From assembly GCA_015067585.1 (NCBI GenBank), contig SVMC01000007.1, forward strand, positions 1 through 64,000: a stretch of DNA of 64,000 nucleotides. Direction: 5' to 3'. The DNA is from Oscillospiraceae bacterium. GTDB lineage: Bacteria; Bacillota; Clostridia; Oscillospirales; Oscillospiraceae. The notes under the pieces are model-generated. The model made no database searches. It was not told the DNA's origin and worked only from the letters and a program-made list of their open reading frames with translations. The position numbers and the translations under genes were made by a program. Shown piece by piece: positions 43,467-51,496 of this stretch (positions are counted from its first letter, which is position 1; every line of letters starts with the position of its first letter).

Positions 43467-43700
43467 GCCGGGATTCGAAGAGGGCGGCCGGCACGAAGTG
43501 CCGGTAAAAAACATGCCGGTGGCATGTTTTTTAGCCCGGGGGAGAATCCCTTGATTCATGGACGCACCCCTTGTGGGTGTGGACATGAATCAAGCAGGTT
43601 GGTTCTATGCTACAGGCTTGACAGCAGCAAAAATGCAAACGAATCCCGGCATTCCGGCCCCCTTAAATGCAGCCGCCTTTGCGGTTGCCGGATTTTTTAT
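43467..43700. repeat. Hairpin cluster with two copies of the tRNA-Pro 3' end
   Basis: The 17-mer CGAATCCCGGCATTCCG of the tRNA (43401-43417) recurs directly at 43640-43656, and 13 bases of it (TTCGAATCCCGGC) are inverted at 43467-43479. Between are perfect hairpins: CCGGCAC-GAA-GTGCCGG (43488-43504), AAAAAACATGCC-GGT-GGCATGTTTTTT (43506-43532), and a nested one with outer arms CTTGATTCATG/CATGAATCAAG (43550-43594). A terminator-like stem GCAGCCGC/GCGGTTGC with TTTTTT closes it (43669-43700). It looks like the scar of integration events at the tRNA end, with no integrase left. Confidence 0.75.
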
Positions 43701-43706
43701 CTTTAA

Positions 43707-43877
43707 TGGGATTCAAAAAACATAAGATTGGCATCAATACTTTGTACATCAAAAATCTTTGCAGATCATGAAATATACGGACTTGCACAATCTCTTACGA
43801 TCGGTATGATGGGATTTATTGGTACACTGATCGGTTCGGAGCTGTACTCCCTCAGGCATCTTCCAAAGCTTTCTTAA
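43707..43877 (+). pseudogene. C-terminal fragment of a membrane protein gene
   Basis: A plus-strand frame without a start codon or ribosome binding site encodes about 56 residues ending SLTIGMMGFIGTLIGSELYS then LRHLPKLS and a stop. This has the look of the last membrane helix and tail of a larger membrane protein whose 5' part is missing. I cannot name the family. It lies just past the tRNA-end repeats, so it may be what remains of an element that entered there. The remaining 55 bp to the CDF gene stop hold a CCCCTG/CAGGGG hairpin. Confidence 0.45.
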
Positions 43878-43933
43878 TGAGATTTCCCCTGTGAAGAATC
43901 CTCTGTGCAGGATCCATCTCAGGGGTTTCCTTT

Positions 43934-44836
43934 TTAATGCAGATGATGACCATGATGATGCCCTCTGGTGAAACTGCTGTGTTCTTCTACAGCACAATGC
44001 GCCTCATGACAATCCTCTGAACTTGATTCGATCTCGATCGTCGCATGACCGATCCCCTGCTTTTGCAGTGTTTGACGAATTCTGTGTTTAATCTCGTGAG
44101 GGTCACTGTCCGTGATAATGTGCATTGTAGCCAAATTATTCTGACCGTCCATGGTCCAAAGGTGAATGTGATGAACATCTGTAACACCTTCGATTTCTTT
44201 CATAAGTTCTTCAATTTCGCTGATCTTCATATGATGGGGCGCTTTTTCGAGAAAAACATCCCCTGCTTCTTTCAGATTCCTGATTGCATGGCTCAAAATA
44301 AAGAGAGATACGCCGATGGACATCAGAGGATCGATAAGGGCAAAATCCGTAACGCGCATCACCACTGCACCCACCAATACAACCGCCCAGCCGAGGACAT
44401 CCTCCAGCATATGCAGATTCACTGCCTTCTGATTCAAAGAATCGCCGCTTCGGGTAAAGTATGCGGCGCAGAAATTGACGCAAACACCCACCATAGCAAA
44501 GAGGATCATTCCATTATAATTGATCTCAGCAGGTGCGATTATTCTTCCAATGGCATTGCAGATCATTACGATCGACCCAAAGAGAAGGACCAGACTTGTA
44601 ATCAATCCTCCCAGTACAGAGTATCTCAGGTAGCCATAGGTATAGGTTTCGTCCGGTTGTTTTCTGCTCTTTCTCTCTAAAAGGTATGAAATGCCGATGC
44701 TCAAAGCATCCCCCGCATCGTGAACGGCATCTGAAATGATCGCCACGCTGCCGGTCATCAGGCCGCCGATCAATTCAAACACAGAAAATGACAGGTTGAG
44801 AAGAAATGCAATGAGGATATTCCGATCTGTTTTCAT
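43934..44836 (-). CDS. Cation diffusion facilitator (CDF) transporter
   Basis: A 300-residue metal/proton antiporter with six membrane segments. SVFELIGGLMTGSVAIISDAVHDAGDALSIG (in pieces, about 20-50) contains the HDxxD metal site in helix 2, and MLEDVLGWAVVLVGA is its partner in helix 5. The C-terminal cytoplasmic domain (VHHIHLWTMDGQNNLATMHI) ends in a His-rich tail, GHHHGHHLH, that could sense metal. Zn, Fe or Co are likely substrates. The start at 44836 has GGGAGG five bases upstream. A TetR gene is divergent. Confidence 0.92.
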   Translation of the reverse strand: MKTDRNILIAFLLNLSFSVFELIGGLMTGSVAIISDAVHDAGDALSIGISYLLERKSRKQPDETYTYGYLRYSVLGGLITSLVLLFGSIVMICNAIGRIIAPAEINYNGMILFAMVGVCVNFCAAYFTRSGDSLNQKAVNLHMLEDVLGWAVVLVGAVVMRVTDFALIDPLMSIGVSLFILSHAIRNLKEAGDVFLEKAPHHMKISEIEELMKEIEGVTDVHHIHLWTMDGQNNLATMHIITDSDPHEIKHRIRQTLQKQGIGHATIEIESSSEDCHEAHCAVEEHSSFTRGHHHGHHLH

Positions 44837-44867
44837 ATTGCCCTCCCATTGATTTTTTCCAATTCTA

Positions 44868-44918
44868 TGATACAATAGATTCACTACAGAACATATTGTT
44901 CAGCAGTATTGTATCATT
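44868..44918. promoter_or_regulatory. Nested palindromic operator between CDF and TetR genes
   Basis: ATGATACAATA (44868-44878) and TATTGTATCAT (44908-44918) are perfect inverted repeats 29 bp apart. Midway lies another palindrome, GAACA-TAT-TGTTC (44890-44902). They lie in the 161 bp divergent gap, so a dimeric regulator such as the adjacent TetR protein could bind here and control both genes. Confidence 0.6.
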
Positions 44919-44997
44919 CCATGCAGTCGATGCAACATACGATATCGTGCAGGGATTCATTACGGAACAAATCATAGAAAATGTACGGAGAAACACT

Positions 44998-45549
44998 ATG
45001 GATCGGCGACAAAGAAAAACCAGAGAAGCGATCTTTCATGCCTTTACGGAACTCCTTTCCAGAACGGATTATCACAACATCACCGTGGGCGAGATCATCG
45101 AAAAAGCAGATATCGGCAGAGCCACCTTCTATGCCCATTTCGAGACCAAGGATTATCTGCTCAAAGCCTTCTGCGAAGAACTGTTCTGCCATCTCTTCGA
45201 CACCCAGTTTAATACGAACCACGAGCATCGCCACATTTTTGATTGCGGCAGCACTGAATCGGTGTTCCTTCACCTGTTCCGTCACCTGCAGAAAAACGAT
45301 CATAATATACTGACGCTCCTGGCCTGCCGGAACAATTCGCTGTTTTTAAGTTATTTTCGCAGCAGTCTTGAAGGTCTGATCGAAGACAATCTCAGTTTAT
45401 TTAACGCCAAAAAGAGTGATCAAGTGCCGGAGGCATTCTGGAAGAACCATATTCTGTCCACCTTTATGGGGACACTGGAATGGTGGCTCAATCACGGAAG
45501 GAAGGAAAGCCCGGAAGTAATCACACAATACTTTTTCAATGTAATATAA
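44998..45549 (+). CDS. TetR/AcrR-family regulator
   Basis: The product of 183 residues starts MDRRQRKTREAIFHAFTELL and has the TetR HTH: YHNITVGEIIEKADIGRATFYAHFETKDYLLKAF (in pieces, about 24-57). The ligand-binding half ends with the segment of TetR_C type found in Firmicutes (WKNHILSTFMGTLEWWLNHG in pieces). GGAG lies seven bases before the ATG at 44998; the frame is open 34 codons further but without family match. It is divergent from the CDF transporter and probably represses it. Confidence 0.9.
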   Translation: MDRRQRKTREAIFHAFTELLSRTDYHNITVGEIIEKADIGRATFYAHFETKDYLLKAFCEELFCHLFDTQFNTNHEHRHIFDCGSTESVFLHLFRHLQKNDHNILTLLACRNNSLFLSYFRSSLEGLIEDNLSLFNAKKSDQVPEAFWKNHILSTFMGTLEWWLNHGRKESPEVITQYFFNVI

Positions 45550-45564
45550 TCCTATGCTATGCAG

Positions 45565-45599
45565 AAAGGCTGCCCCACGATCATGTGGGGCAGCCTTTA
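45565..45599 (+). terminator. Bidirectional terminator between TetR and ygjV-like genes
   Basis: AAAGGCTGCCCCAC-GATCAT-GTGGGGCAGCCTTT is a perfect 14 bp stem between two convergent genes, with A/T-rich ends. Confidence 0.93.
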
Positions 45600-45615
45600 T
45601 TATGGAATGAACATT

Positions 45616-46155
45616 TTACTTTTTTCTGTCGAAACGCAGCATACCGATGAAGATAGAGCAAAGATTCAGCGTCTCGCAGACGATGGCACCGATGGAGCCG
45701 CTGGCAATGTTATAAATGAGCCAGGCAGGAGAACTGATGAGACCGTACTTGCGGATGCTCTTTGCATCGGAATAGCGGAAGCTGACGGTGGAAGCGGTCA
45801 TACCGATGACGGGAAGCACTTCGAGAATGAAGTTCTTCGCCGTAGGTTCTTTCCCGAACAGGGTGAAGGAAAGCACATAGCAAGCAAGGAACACAAGGAT
45901 AAAGCCGATAAGCCAGGGCGTGTTGTCTGCATGGAGCTTTTCCTTATTCAGGAAAATGATAGCACGGAAGAAGGCGATCGCATTGAGAAGACTGCCCACA
46001 TATGCCCCCAGCATGAAAAAGTTGACGCAGAACAGCAGGCCGCAGATCATCTGGAAAGTGATAACGCCTGCGCGGGACTTTTGCTGGAAGGACAGGATGC
46101 TGAAGGCCATTGCAGCAATACCAAACCCCTGCGCGATCAAGTTATATGTATCCAT
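45616..46155 (-). CDS. YgjV-family inner membrane protein
   Basis: A 179-residue protein with about six membrane segments matching the YgjV (Imp-YgjV) family: QGFGIAAMAFSILSFQQKSR near 9-28, LGAYVGSLLNAIAFFRAIIF near 48-67, and SSPAWLIYNIASGSIGAIVCE (in pieces) near 143. The role is unknown. It has its own promoter at 46186-46213 and AAGGAG before the ATG. Confidence 0.85.
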   Translation of the reverse strand: MDTYNLIAQGFGIAAMAFSILSFQQKSRAGVITFQMICGLLFCVNFFMLGAYVGSLLNAIAFFRAIIFLNKEKLHADNTPWLIGFILVFLACYVLSFTLFGKEPTAKNFILEVLPVIGMTASTVSFRYSDAKSIRKYGLISSPAWLIYNIASGSIGAIVCETLNLCSIFIGMLRFDRKK

Positions 46156-46185
46156 AAATATCTCCTTTTCTTTTTATGCAATAAC

Positions 46186-46213
46186 ATTATACAGTAGTAA
46201 ATATAGAAGTCAA
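46186..46213 (-). promoter_or_regulatory. Promoter of the ygjV-like gene
   Basis: On the minus strand TTGACT (46213-46208), 16 bp, TATAAT (46191-46186). Confidence 0.75.
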
Positions 46214-46261
46214 CATGAATCACCGATTATTTCCAATCGCGCCGAGAAACGGAATCTTTCA

Positions 46262-46290
46262 TTGAAAGTCAGCACTGTTGGGTGTATAAT
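46262..46290 (+). promoter_or_regulatory. Promoter of the lipoprotein gene
   Basis: TTGAAA (46262-46267), 17 bp, TATAAT (46285-46290), with GAGGAG and the ATG at 46354 downstream. Confidence 0.78.
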
Positions 46291-46353
46291 AAGAACGATC
46301 CGCTTATTCACTTTCAAATTCAAACAACAAATAAAAAAGGAAGAGGAGTAAAA

Positions 46354-47085
46354 ATGAAACGCCTGTTTTGTATTGTATTTGCCGCATTGCTTTGTCTGAC
46401 CCTGTGTGCCTGCGATTCCACGCCTGCACCTGTAGTGACTCCGGAACCCGCACCGGAGGTAGAACTCCCTGCCCCCACTATTGATGTCGATACCCCTGAA
46501 GAGCCGTCTGTTTCTGATGTCCCGGAGGAACCGGCTGAGGTTGTTTCTCAAATCCGTGACATCGTGTTCACCCGCTGCGAAGCCATGACCGACGGCATAT
46601 TCACTGAATATGCCCAGATCACCGGTGTAGGCGAGTCCGGTGAGATCCTTTGGGACTATACCTCGGATCAGTATGAAGCCGCCCAGATGCCCCAGACTTC
46701 CGAAATCGGCCGCACCTCCGACCGCTACTATTTCTGCGAAAACGGTGCCGTTGTAGCGCTGGATATCAGCACCGGTGCGGTGCTTTGGAAAAATTCCGAT
46801 TTCAATGGCGCTCCCGCACAGCCTCAGTCCAGCCTGATCGACGAGAACGGCACGGTCTACCTGTGCGGCTATCTTGGCCCGGATTTCTATGCGGTGGATG
46901 CCGACGGCAATACCATCTTCAAAACCGATACTTTCTCTGAGGATTACTGGTGGCCCTTTGCCCTTGAAAAGCAGGGTGACAAAATGGTCATCACCTTTGA
47001 AATGGGACCCGGCGGCTCCGATACCGAAAACGGTTACAAGCTCTGTGTGGATCTGAATGATTTCTCATGGACTACGGAAAACTAA
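46354..47085 (+). CDS. Lipoprotein with PQQ-like beta-propeller repeats
   Basis: The 243 residues start with a lipoprotein signal MKRLFCIVFAALLCLTLCAC with lipobox LCAC, so the mature protein is anchored outside the membrane. A proline- and acid-rich linker (about 22-65) follows. The domain from about 70 shows PQQ-like strands: AVVALDISTGAVLWKNSD, GTVYLCGYLGPDFYAVDADG. The function is unknown. The start at 46354 has GAGGAG five bases upstream. It lies alone, 95 bp before glnA. Confidence 0.82.
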   Translation: MKRLFCIVFAALLCLTLCACDSTPAPVVTPEPAPEVELPAPTIDVDTPEEPSVSDVPEEPAEVVSQIRDIVFTRCEAMTDGIFTEYAQITGVGESGEILWDYTSDQYEAAQMPQTSEIGRTSDRYYFCENGAVVALDISTGAVLWKNSDFNGAPAQPQSSLIDENGTVYLCGYLGPDFYAVDADGNTIFKTDTFSEDYWWPFALEKQGDKMVITFEMGPGGSDTENGYKLCVDLNDFSWTTEN

Positions 47086-47119
47086 TTGCGTGATATTTCA
47101 TCATTTGGAATGTTTTTGA

Positions 47120-47148
47120 TTGACACAGAAACAGAAATTTTGTATTCT
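47120..47148 (+). promoter_or_regulatory. Promoter of glnA
   Basis: TTGACA (47120-47125), 17 bp, TATTCT (47143-47148), 31 bp before the start codon. I see no GlnR-type or nitrogen riboswitch element in the short leader. Confidence 0.75.
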
Positions 47149-47179
47149 AATCTCAGTTTTATTTTAGAGGAGTGATCTC

Positions 47180-48604
47180 ATGTCCAAAAGCGTACAGCAA
47201 ATCATTGATCTCATCAAAGAGAAAGACATAAAGATGGTGGACTTCAAAATGGTGGATATCAACGGCCAATACCGCCATGTCACCATTCCTGCAAACCATT
47301 TTTCCGAAAAGACCTTGACCGACGGCATCGGCTTCGACGCCTCCAACTACGGTTACGCCGTTGTTGAAAAAAGCGACATGGTGTTCATTCCCGATCCCGA
47401 CACCGCTGTGATCGATCCCTTCTGTCAGGTTCCCACCCTGTCCATGACCGGCAATGCCATGATCATCGACAATCCCGAAAACCGTCCTCTGGCCCAGTAT
47501 CCCCGCAACATCGTGCTGGCAGCCGAGCAGTATATGAAGGACAGCGGTATCGCCGACACCATGCTGATCCTGCCCGAATTTGAATTCCATCTGTTTGACG
47601 AAGTTGGCTGGGAAGTTCAGCCCAACTGCATCGGTATGAATCTGGATGTGGACCGTTCCTACTGGAACAGTGCCACCGATGGCAAGGGCTGCGTGGTTCC
47701 CAAGCAGAAGAACTACCACATTGCCAAACCCTTCGACTCCACCTATGAGTGCCGCAGCGAAATGTGCCTGCTGATGGAAGAAGCCGGCATCAACATCAAG
47801 TATCATCATCCCGAAGTGGGCGCCTCCGGTCAGTTTGAGATCGAACCCCAGCTTGGTCAGATGTCCAAGATGGCAGACGCCTCCATGATGATCAAGTATA
47901 TCATCCGCAACACCGCCCTGAAGCACGGAAAGACCGCAACCCTGATGCCCAAGCCTGTCTACGGCGAAGCCGGCAACGGTATGCATGTGCATATGCTCCT
48001 GATGAAGGACGGCGAGCCTGTCTTCTCCGATGACAACGGCTACTCCCACCTGAGCGAAACTGCCCACTACTTCATGGGTGGCCTTCTGAAGCACATCGCT
48101 TCCCTGTGCGCCATCACCAACCCCAGCACCAACTCCTTCAAGCGCCTGGTTCCCGGCTTTGAGGCTCCCGTCACCGTGGGCTATGCCACCTCCAACCGCA
48201 GCGCGGTCATCCGCATCCCCGCCTATGCCAAGAGCCCGAACCTGCGCCGCTTTGAGATCCGCAACCCCGATGCCACCTGCAACCCCTACTTCTGCTATGC
48301 GGCTCTGCTGATGGCAGGTCTTGACGGTGTCAAGAATAAGATCCATCCCAAGGAAAATGGCTGGGGCCCCTATGATATGAACCTCTACCATCTGTCCGAT
48401 GAAGAAAAGGCCAAGCTGAAGCATCTGCCCACCAGCCTGGAGGAAGCTCTGGACGCACTGGAAGCCGACCACGACTACCTCACCGCAGGCGGTGTCTTCC
48501 CCGAAGAGCTGATCGCCAACTTCATCAAGGGTAAGCGGGAAGAGTGCCGCGAGATCGCCAAAATCCCTCATCCCGTTGAATTCGAAAAATATTACAATCT
48601 GTAA
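47180..48604 (+). CDS. glnA: Glutamine synthetase, type I
   Basis: GlnA makes glutamine from glutamate and ammonia with ATP. The 474 residues show DGIGFDASNYGYAVVEKSDM (in pieces), the ammonium-site Asp region, LPEFEFHLFD near 133, GQFEIEPQLGQ near 216, NGMHVHMLLMKDG near 264, and SPNLRRFEIRNPDATCNPYF (in pieces). The segment MNLYHLSDEE lies where beta-type GS carries the adenylylated Tyr (NLYDLP in enterobacteria), and the C-terminus HPVEFEKYYNL is also of the beta type. No adenylyltransferase gene is nearby. It has its own promoter and terminator. Confidence 0.94.
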   Translation: MSKSVQQIIDLIKEKDIKMVDFKMVDINGQYRHVTIPANHFSEKTLTDGIGFDASNYGYAVVEKSDMVFIPDPDTAVIDPFCQVPTLSMTGNAMIIDNPENRPLAQYPRNIVLAAEQYMKDSGIADTMLILPEFEFHLFDEVGWEVQPNCIGMNLDVDRSYWNSATDGKGCVVPKQKNYHIAKPFDSTYECRSEMCLLMEEAGINIKYHHPEVGASGQFEIEPQLGQMSKMADASMMIKYIIRNTALKHGKTATLMPKPVYGEAGNGMHVHMLLMKDGEPVFSDDNGYSHLSETAHYFMGGLLKHIASLCAITNPSTNSFKRLVPGFEAPVTVGYATSNRSAVIRIPAYAKSPNLRRFEIRNPDATCNPYFCYAALLMAGLDGVKNKIHPKENGWGPYDMNLYHLSDEEKAKLKHLPTSLEEALDALEADHDYLTAGGVFPEELIANFIKGKREECREIAKIPHPVEFEKYYNL

Positions 48605-48620
48605 GCATGAACCATTTTCC

Positions 48621-48660
48621 GACCCTGAGCGCTTCAACGCGCTCAGGGTCGTTTATGTTT
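48621..48660 (+). terminator. Terminator of glnA
   Basis: GACCCTGAGCGC-TTCAAC-GCGCTCAGGGTC followed by GTTTATGTTT. Confidence 0.9.
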
Positions 48661-48773
48661 CATTCGCATATGTGTCAATCTTGAAAATGAAAAATTTTTT
48701 CGTTTTCTTCGCAGAAACTGACAAAACAAATTTGTGCATATTCACGATTTTAGTTTAACATTACGAAAACCCA

Positions 48774-48802
48774 TTGACAGAACCATCTTTTCGTGGTTTT
48801 AT
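48774..48802 (+). promoter_or_regulatory. Promoter of the sugar ABC operon
   Basis: TTGACA (48774-48779), 17 bp, TTTTAT (48797-48802). A palindromic operator candidate lies at the expected transcription start. Confidence 0.7.
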
Positions 48803-48807
48803 AAGTC

Positions 48808-48822
48808 TGGACACATTGTCCA
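48808..48822 (+). promoter_or_regulatory. Operator candidate TGGACA-CAT-TGTCCA
   Basis: A perfect 6 bp inverted repeat with a 3 bp centre, five bases after the -10 box. Its place over the start site fits a repressor of the sugar operon. No regulator gene is next to it, so the repressor is likely encoded elsewhere. Confidence 0.6.
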
Positions 48823-48851
48823 ATAAATTATAATGAATGTGAGGAAAGATC

Positions 48852-49817
48852 ATGAAAAAGATTATTGCTCTCCTGCTCGCAGTCGTAATGGTATTTGCAC
48901 TGTGTGCATGCGCCGGCGGCGCAAAGAAGGATGACGGTGTTATCTCCGTCGGCATCATCAACAACGACCCCAACGAATCCGGCTATCGTACCGCCAACGA
49001 CAAGGACATGAAGGAAACCTTCACCGCTGAAAACGGCTATGCCGCTGAATTCTTCTACAGCCTCAAGAACGAAGAGCAGATCGCTGCTGCTCAGAAGTTC
49101 GTGCAGGACGAAGTTGACTACCTCCTGATCTCCGCAGCCGGCACCGCTGGTTGGGACACCGTTCTGAAGGACGCTCAGGATGCCGGCATCAAGGTCATCC
49201 TGTTCGACCGCACCATCGATGCTGACCCCAGCCTGTATGAAGCTTCCATCGTTTCCGATATGGCTAAGGAAGGCCAGACTGCTGTTGATTGGCTGGCAGG
49301 CCAGGGCCTCGACGCTTACAATGTCATCCACATCCAGGGCGTTATGGGCTCCGCTGCTCAGATCGGCCGTACCGGTGCTCTCGACACCATGGTCGCTGAA
49401 AACGACAACTGGAATCTGGTTACCCAGCAGACCGCTGAATGGAACGCTGAAACTGCTCAGCAGATCGTTCAGGGCGTCATCGACTCCGGCGCTGAATTCA
49501 ATGTAATCTACGCTGAAAACGACGACATGGCCAAGGGCGCTGTTGCTGCTCTGGACAAGGCTAACATCTCCCACGGCGTTGACGGCGACGTCATCATCAT
49601 GGGCTTCGACTGCAACAAGTGGGCACTCGAAGAACTGCTGGCAGGCAACTGGAACTATGACGGCCAGTGCAACCCCTTCCAGGCTGACTACATCGACACC
49701 ATCATCAAGGACCTCGAAGCTGGCAAGGCTCCCGCAGAAAAGGTCGTTATCATGGACGAGAAGGGCTTCGATGCTGCCACCATCACTCAGGAAGATGTTG
49801 ATCAGTACGGCATCTAA
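48852..49817 (+). CDS. Sugar-binding lipoprotein of ABC transporter (YtfQ/RbsB-like)
   Basis: A 321-residue substrate-binding protein with lipoprotein signal MKKIIALLLAVVMVFALCACAGG (given in part; lipobox LCAC). The periplasmic-binding fold of the ribose/galactose type is clear: ISVGIINNDPNESGYR near 31-46, NEEQIAAAQKFVQDEVDYLLISAAGT (in pieces), DAGIKVILFDRTID, and VIYAENDDMAKGAVAAL. The four-gene order of binding protein, double ATPase and two permeases matches the YtfQRT-YjfF layout, which takes up furanose sugars in E. coli. The true ligand is not known. Confidence 0.9.
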   Translation: MKKIIALLLAVVMVFALCACAGGAKKDDGVISVGIINNDPNESGYRTANDKDMKETFTAENGYAAEFFYSLKNEEQIAAAQKFVQDEVDYLLISAAGTAGWDTVLKDAQDAGIKVILFDRTIDADPSLYEASIVSDMAKEGQTAVDWLAGQGLDAYNVIHIQGVMGSAAQIGRTGALDTMVAENDNWNLVTQQTAEWNAETAQQIVQGVIDSGAEFNVIYAENDDMAKGAVAALDKANISHGVDGDVIIMGFDCNKWALEELLAGNWNYDGQCNPFQADYIDTIIKDLEAGKAPAEKVVIMDEKGFDAATITQEDVDQYGI

Positions 49818-49862
49818 TTCCAACTGATCCCACTACCTGAACTCATCAAAAAGTAATTTTGG

Positions 49863-49902
49863 CACGCGGTACGGTATATTGATACCGCACCGCGTGTTTT
49901 TT
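49863..49902 (+). terminator. Terminator inside the sugar operon, after the binding-protein gene
   Basis: CACGCGGTACGGTAT...ATACCGCACCGCGTG forms a long stem with one bulge, followed by TTTTTTA. Partial read-through would give more binding protein than ATPase and permease, a usual need of such systems. Confidence 0.88.
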
Positions 49903-49978
49903 ATGTATTTTTGCTGATCAAATCAGCACGCAATTCAGTGCGGCCATCGCCGCACAAAGGATAGGGAGGCGAATCACC

Positions 49979-51496
49979 ATGCAAGACGGCGCAATTCTTA
50001 AAATGCGCGGCATCTGCAAGTATTTCCCCGGTGTGAAAGCTCTGGAGGAGGTGGATTTCACCCTGCGCGCCGGCGAAATCCATGCCCTGATGGGCGAAAA
50101 TGGCGCGGGTAAATCCACTCTGATCAAGGTTCTGACCGGTGTTTACGGCAAGGATGCCGGCGAGATCCATTTGATCGGCCACGATGGTCCGATCAACATC
50201 AAATCCCCGCAGGATGCCCAGAATGCGGGCATCAGTACGGTTTATCAGGAAATCACCCTCTGCCCCAACCTGACGGTCGCAGAGAATATGTATATTGGCA
50301 GAACCAAAGGCGCCATCACCAACTGGAAGAAGATCAATGCGGATTCTCAGAAGCTTCTGGATTCCCTTGGCATTCCGGCAAAATCCACCCAGCAGCTTGC
50401 CAGCTGCTCCATCGCGGTGCAGCAGATGATCGCCATTGCCCGCGCAGTGGATATGGAATGTAAGGTTCTCATTCTGGACGAACCCACTTCCTCTCTGGAC
50501 GAGCAAGAGGTCGCCAAGCTGTTCCGCCTCATGCTGGATCTGAAGCAGCGGGGTGTTGGTATCATCTTCGTTACCCACTTCCTGGATCAGGTCTACGAAG
50601 TCAGTGACCGCATCACCGTCCTGCGTGACGGCAAGTTGGTTGGCGAATTCATTATTGAAGATCTGCCCCGTGTCAAGCTGGTCTCTAAGATGCTTGGCAA
50701 GGACCTGGACGATCTTTCCGACATCAAGAGCGAAAGCGATACTGCCGCTGTGGACGAATCCTCTGTTCCTGTACTGGAAGCAGAACAGCTTGCCAGCATG
50801 GCAGGCATCAAGCCCTTCGACTTCCGTATCTACAAAGGCGAGGTCAACGGCTTTACCGGTCTTCTTGGTTCCGGCCGAAGCGAATGCGTCCGTGCCATTT
50901 TCGGCGCAGATAAGACCACCGGCGGTACCGTGAAGATGAACGGCAAGGAAGTTAAGATCAACAAGCCCATCGATGCCATGAAACAGGGCATTGGTTATCT
51001 GCCCGAGGATCGCAAGCGTGACGGCATCGTCGGTGATCTCTCCGTCCGTGAGAATATCATTCTTGCCCTGCAGGTGATGAAAGGCTTCTTCAAGCCCTTC
51101 ACCAGAGCCCAGGCAGAAGCTTTTGCCGACGAGTACATCAAGCTTCTTGATATCAAGACCGCTTCTTCCGACACCCCCATCAAGTCTCTCTCCGGCGGCA
51201 ACCAGCAGAAGGTTATTCTTGCCCGTTGGCTGCTGACCAACCCCAATTATCTGATTCTGGATGAACCCACCCGCGGCATCGACATCGGCACCAAGATCGA
51301 CATTCAGAAACTGGTGCTGAAGCTGGCTGCCCAGGGCAAGAGCATCACCTTTATCTCCTCCGAGACGGACGAGATGCTCCGTACCTGTTCCCGTCTTGTG
51401 GTCATGCGTGACCGCAAGGTGGTCGGCGAACTCAAGGGAGAAGACCTGACCCAAAGCAAGATCATGACTACCATCGCAGGAGGTGACAATCAGTGA
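49979..51496 (+). CDS. Sugar ABC transporter ATP-binding protein, double domain
   Basis: A 505-residue RbsA/YtfR-type ATPase with two nucleotide-binding domains. The first has GENGAGKSTLIKVL (Walker A, about 39-52), a weakened signature (LASCSIAVQQM) and ILDEPTSSLDEQE (Walker B). The second has GSGRSECVRAIFGADKT (atypical Walker A, as in this family), LSGGNQQKVILARWL signature and ILDEPTRGIDIGTK. Such asymmetry is normal. AGGGAGG precedes the ATG; the stop overlaps the permease start by 4 bp. Confidence 0.95.
   Translation: MQDGAILKMRGICKYFPGVKALEEVDFTLRAGEIHALMGENGAGKSTLIKVLTGVYGKDAGEIHLIGHDGPINIKSPQDAQNAGISTVYQEITLCPNLTVAENMYIGRTKGAITNWKKINADSQKLLDSLGIPAKSTQQLASCSIAVQQMIAIARAVDMECKVLILDEPTSSLDEQEVAKLFRLMLDLKQRGVGIIFVTHFLDQVYEVSDRITVLRDGKLVGEFIIEDLPRVKLVSKMLGKDLDDLSDIKSESDTAAVDESSVPVLEAEQLASMAGIKPFDFRIYKGEVNGFTGLLGSGRSECVRAIFGADKTTGGTVKMNGKEVKINKPIDAMKQGIGYLPEDRKRDGIVGDLSVRENIILALQVMKGFFKPFTRAQAEAFADEYIKLLDIKTASSDTPIKSLSGGNQQKVILARWLLTNPNYLILDEPTRGIDIGTKIDIQKLVLKLAAQGKSITFISSETDEMLRTCSRLVVMRDRKVVGELKGEDLTQSKIMTTIAGGDNQ

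Noticed and set aside
43293..43706. 137-codon plus-strand frame over tRNA-Pro
   Set aside because: It covers the tRNA, its terminator and the hairpin cluster; the translation is made of structured RNA sequence.
44896..44997. N-terminal extension of the TetR protein
   Set aside because: The 34 extra codons lie in the operator region, have no ribosome binding site, and the family match begins at the ATG at 44998.
47159..48637. 492-codon minus-strand frame
   Set aside because: It is antisense to glutamine synthetase across its whole length and has no family motif or ribosome binding site.
49901..51454. 517-codon minus-strand frame
   Set aside because: Antisense to the sugar ATPase; no recognisable domain.
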